Positions 7,216 through 8,147 of a stretch of DNA of 8,147 nt are shown piece after piece. Position numbers and translations under genes: made by a program. Origin of the DNA: an uncultured bacterium (GTDB lineage Bacteria; Bacteroidota; Bacteroidia; Bacteroidales; Bacteroidaceae); contig CAJMQT010000086.1 of NCBI GenBank assembly GCA_905215655.1, positions 1 through 8,147 of the forward strand, given 5' to 3'. The notes below the pieces were generated by a model, which searched no databases, was not told the DNA's origin, and was given only the letters and a program-made list of their open reading frames with translations. Within the stretch, counting starts at the first letter, position 1; each line of letters opens with the position of its first letter.

Positions 7216-7247
7216 TGAACTCCTGTACTTCTGTACTTCTGAACTCC
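7216..7247. repeat. 8-base tandem repeat, four units in A-B-B-A order
   Basis: TGAACTCC, TGTACTTC, TGTACTTC and TGAACTCC follow each other without gaps. The consensus is TGWACTYC. The array lies 11 bases from the 3' end of recO. It looks like a simple-sequence repeat prone to slippage, and lies outside any gene. Confidence 0.85.
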
Positions 7248-7258
7248 TTATTTCATAA

Positions 7259-7990
7259 TTAAGCCCCCGAAAACAACTCTTGCAGCACGGCAAGCGACTT
7301 CAACTCGGGAAAGCCCGGTATGTGTATGCGGTAAAAAGCAAGGATAACCTCGACCATGCGGTTACGCTCCGCGCGCGTCATCTTAAAGAGGTGCATCGTC
7401 GCGAAGTTCATTCTCAACAACAAGTCAACCTTGTCCGCCTCCTCGGGCACCAGCCTGTCATGATGCAGGGGAGCCGTCCGGCAAAAGGCGCAGGCACGCA
7501 TGTCAAACCAAGAGCCCGCCTCGTGACGCCCCACATCCGGGTAAAATCCGAGGAAACGAGCCATGCGCATCATGAAAACAAGGTGGAAATTGGCGTAATG
7601 ACCGTCGCACCCGTCAAGCCAGCGGATGCTGTTCTCGATATACCCGAACGCCGTCTCGTCGAGCTGGTCCTCGCGTGTGGCACAACGAAGAAACTCCGCC
7701 GTGAACATAGAGATGGCCGACTTGTGAGGCTCGTAAGGTATTGACGTGAACGGAAAAGCCAGACGCGCCTCCGAGATACGCTGCAAACCGGAGCCACGGC
7801 GCAGGTCGAGCACCGCGTCGAGGATGAACAACGGACTGAAATACTGCCTCTTCAACTTGCTCTTCGGCGACGTCCTGACGTTCATTATGCACGACACCCT
7901 GCCGCATTGAGCCGTCAGAAGCTCAACAATCAACTTCGACTCGCCGTACTTGAACGAATGAAGCACAATAGCCCTTGTCTTTGTCAGCAT
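7259..7990 (-). CDS. recO: RecO, DNA repair and recombination mediator
   Basis: RecO works with RecR and RecF to load RecA on SSB-coated single-stranded DNA and can anneal complementary strands. The 243-residue product begins MLTKTRAIVLHSFKYGESKLI, the typical start of the N-terminal OB-fold (about 1-80). The helical C-terminal domain follows, with FLGFYPD at 146-152 and a WFDMRACAFC segment at 161-170. Many RecO proteins carry a four-cysteine zinc site in this area. Here I see only C167 and C170, with no second pair after them, so a classical zinc finger looks incomplete. The length is normal. The ATG at 7988-7990 fits the family N-terminus, and the next Met is residue 36. The gene converges on the dcw operon and is divergent from the tRNA-Glu gene. 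Its promoter box almost touches the start codon. Confidence 0.94.
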   Translation of the reverse strand: MLTKTRAIVLHSFKYGESKLIVELLTAQCGRVSCIMNVRTSPKSKLKRQYFSPLFILDAVLDLRRGSGLQRISEARLAFPFTSIPYEPHKSAISMFTAEFLRCATREDQLDETAFGYIENSIRWLDGCDGHYANFHLVFMMRMARFLGFYPDVGRHEAGSWFDMRACAFCRTAPLHHDRLVPEEADKVDLLLRMNFATMHLFKMTRAERNRMVEVILAFYRIHIPGFPELKSLAVLQELFSGA

Positions 7991-7995
7991 GATTG

Positions 7996-8003
7996 CAAAA
8001 GTA
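7996..8003 (-). promoter_or_regulatory. recO promoter -7 box, nearly at the start codon
   Basis: On the minus strand TACTTTTG matches TAnnTTTG exactly. With the usual distance to +1, transcription would begin at about 7992-7993, only two or three bases before the recO ATG. A -33 element is imperfect: TTTA, three of four consensus bases, lies 21 bases upstream (8025-8028). Confidence 0.6.
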
Positions 8004-8043
8004 CGGAAATTTTACATCCTGACGTAAAAAATATTACAAAAAG

Positions 8044-8075
8044 TTTGGAAGATAAGAATAAAACCCGTACCTTTG
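8044..8075 (+). promoter_or_regulatory. tRNA-Glu promoter, canonical Bacteroidetes type
   Basis: TTTG at 8044-8047 and TACCTTTG at 8068-8075 are separated by exactly 20 bases, a full match to the TTTG-N19-21-TAnnTTTG consensus of the Bacteroidetes housekeeping sigma factor. The expected start is near 8079-8082, leaving a leader of about 15 bases before the tRNA. It is the best promoter in the window and divergent from that of recO. Confidence 0.85.
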
Positions 8076-8094
8076 CACCGCAAAAACAACCTAT

Positions 8095-8147
8095 GGTCCC
8101 TTCGTCTATCGGTTAGGACGAGAGATTTTCATTCTCTAAAGAGGAGT
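8095..8147 (+). tRNA. tRNA-Glu (anticodon UUC), 3' end cut by the window
   Basis: The 5' acceptor arm is GGTCCCT (8095-8101). The D stem is GTCT/GGAC (8104-8107 with 8116-8119) around ATCGGTTA. The anticodon stem is AGAGA/TCTCT (8121-8125 with 8133-8137), closing the seven-base loop TTTTCAT with anticodon TTC at 8128-8130. The variable loop AAAGA and the 5' half of the T stem, GGAGT, complete what is visible. The T loop, the 3' acceptor strand and any CCA are beyond the edge. Confidence 0.93.

Larger units (their letters stand above)
7049..7258. other. Gene-free region 3' of recO
   Basis: I see no coding region or TAnnTTTG promoter in these 210 bases. They contain two small hairpins (7089-7107 and 7111-7122), an AT-rich run near 7130-7146 and the 8-base tandem repeat at 7216-7247. 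Any recO transcript reading leftward would pass through all of these. Confidence 0.55.

Noticed and set aside
7280..7744. A 154-codon plus-strand frame across recO
   Set aside because: It is antisense to RecO, strongly Arg/His/Val-biased and has no promoter.

Overview
The window is a chromosomal stretch of a Bacteroidales-type bacterium, most likely Prevotella or a close relative. Four things point that way. The gene order murG-murC-ftsQ-ftsA-ftsZ-yqeY has no ddl gene between murC and ftsQ. Promoters carry the Bacteroidetes -7 box TAnnTTTG, with a complete TTTG-N20-TAnnTTTG example in front of the tRNA. Starts are preceded by A-rich sequence instead of Shine-Dalgarno motifs. The FtsZ tail contains the EDLDNDDII...PTYKR block that I associate with this phylum. 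The genus is a guess.

Layout. Positions 1-132 are intergenic and hold one copy of a short palindromic repeat and a likely promoter for murG. Positions 133-6797 are one co-directional run, the distal half of the division and cell wall (dcw) cluster: murG and murC (lipid II synthesis and the first amino acid of the stem peptide), ftsQ (periplasmic divisome scaffold), ftsA (membrane anchor of the Z ring), ftsZ (the tubulin-like ring) and a yqeY/GatB-tail gene. Spacings range from 0 to 58 bases, consistent with one operon. A perfect 18-bp stem terminator follows at 6815-6858. Positions 6859-7258 hold no convincing gene but several repeats: a possible decayed or interspersed element, a four-unit 22-base palindromic tandem array, two small hairpins and an 8-base tandem repeat. 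recO lies on the minus strand at 7259-7990 and converges on the dcw operon. The recO start faces a divergent tRNA-Glu(UUC) gene that runs off the right end.

The genes work together: MurG and MurC supply cytoplasmic peptidoglycan precursor steps, while FtsQ, FtsA and FtsZ position and drive septal wall synthesis. RecO is a separate recombination-repair function.

The window is mostly well-known core genome. I see no new defence, secretion or mobile system. The parts that deserve a second look are the 22-base repeat family found at both ends of the dcw run, the apparently leaderless recO promoter, and the charged coiled-coil-like linkers in both FtsA and FtsZ.
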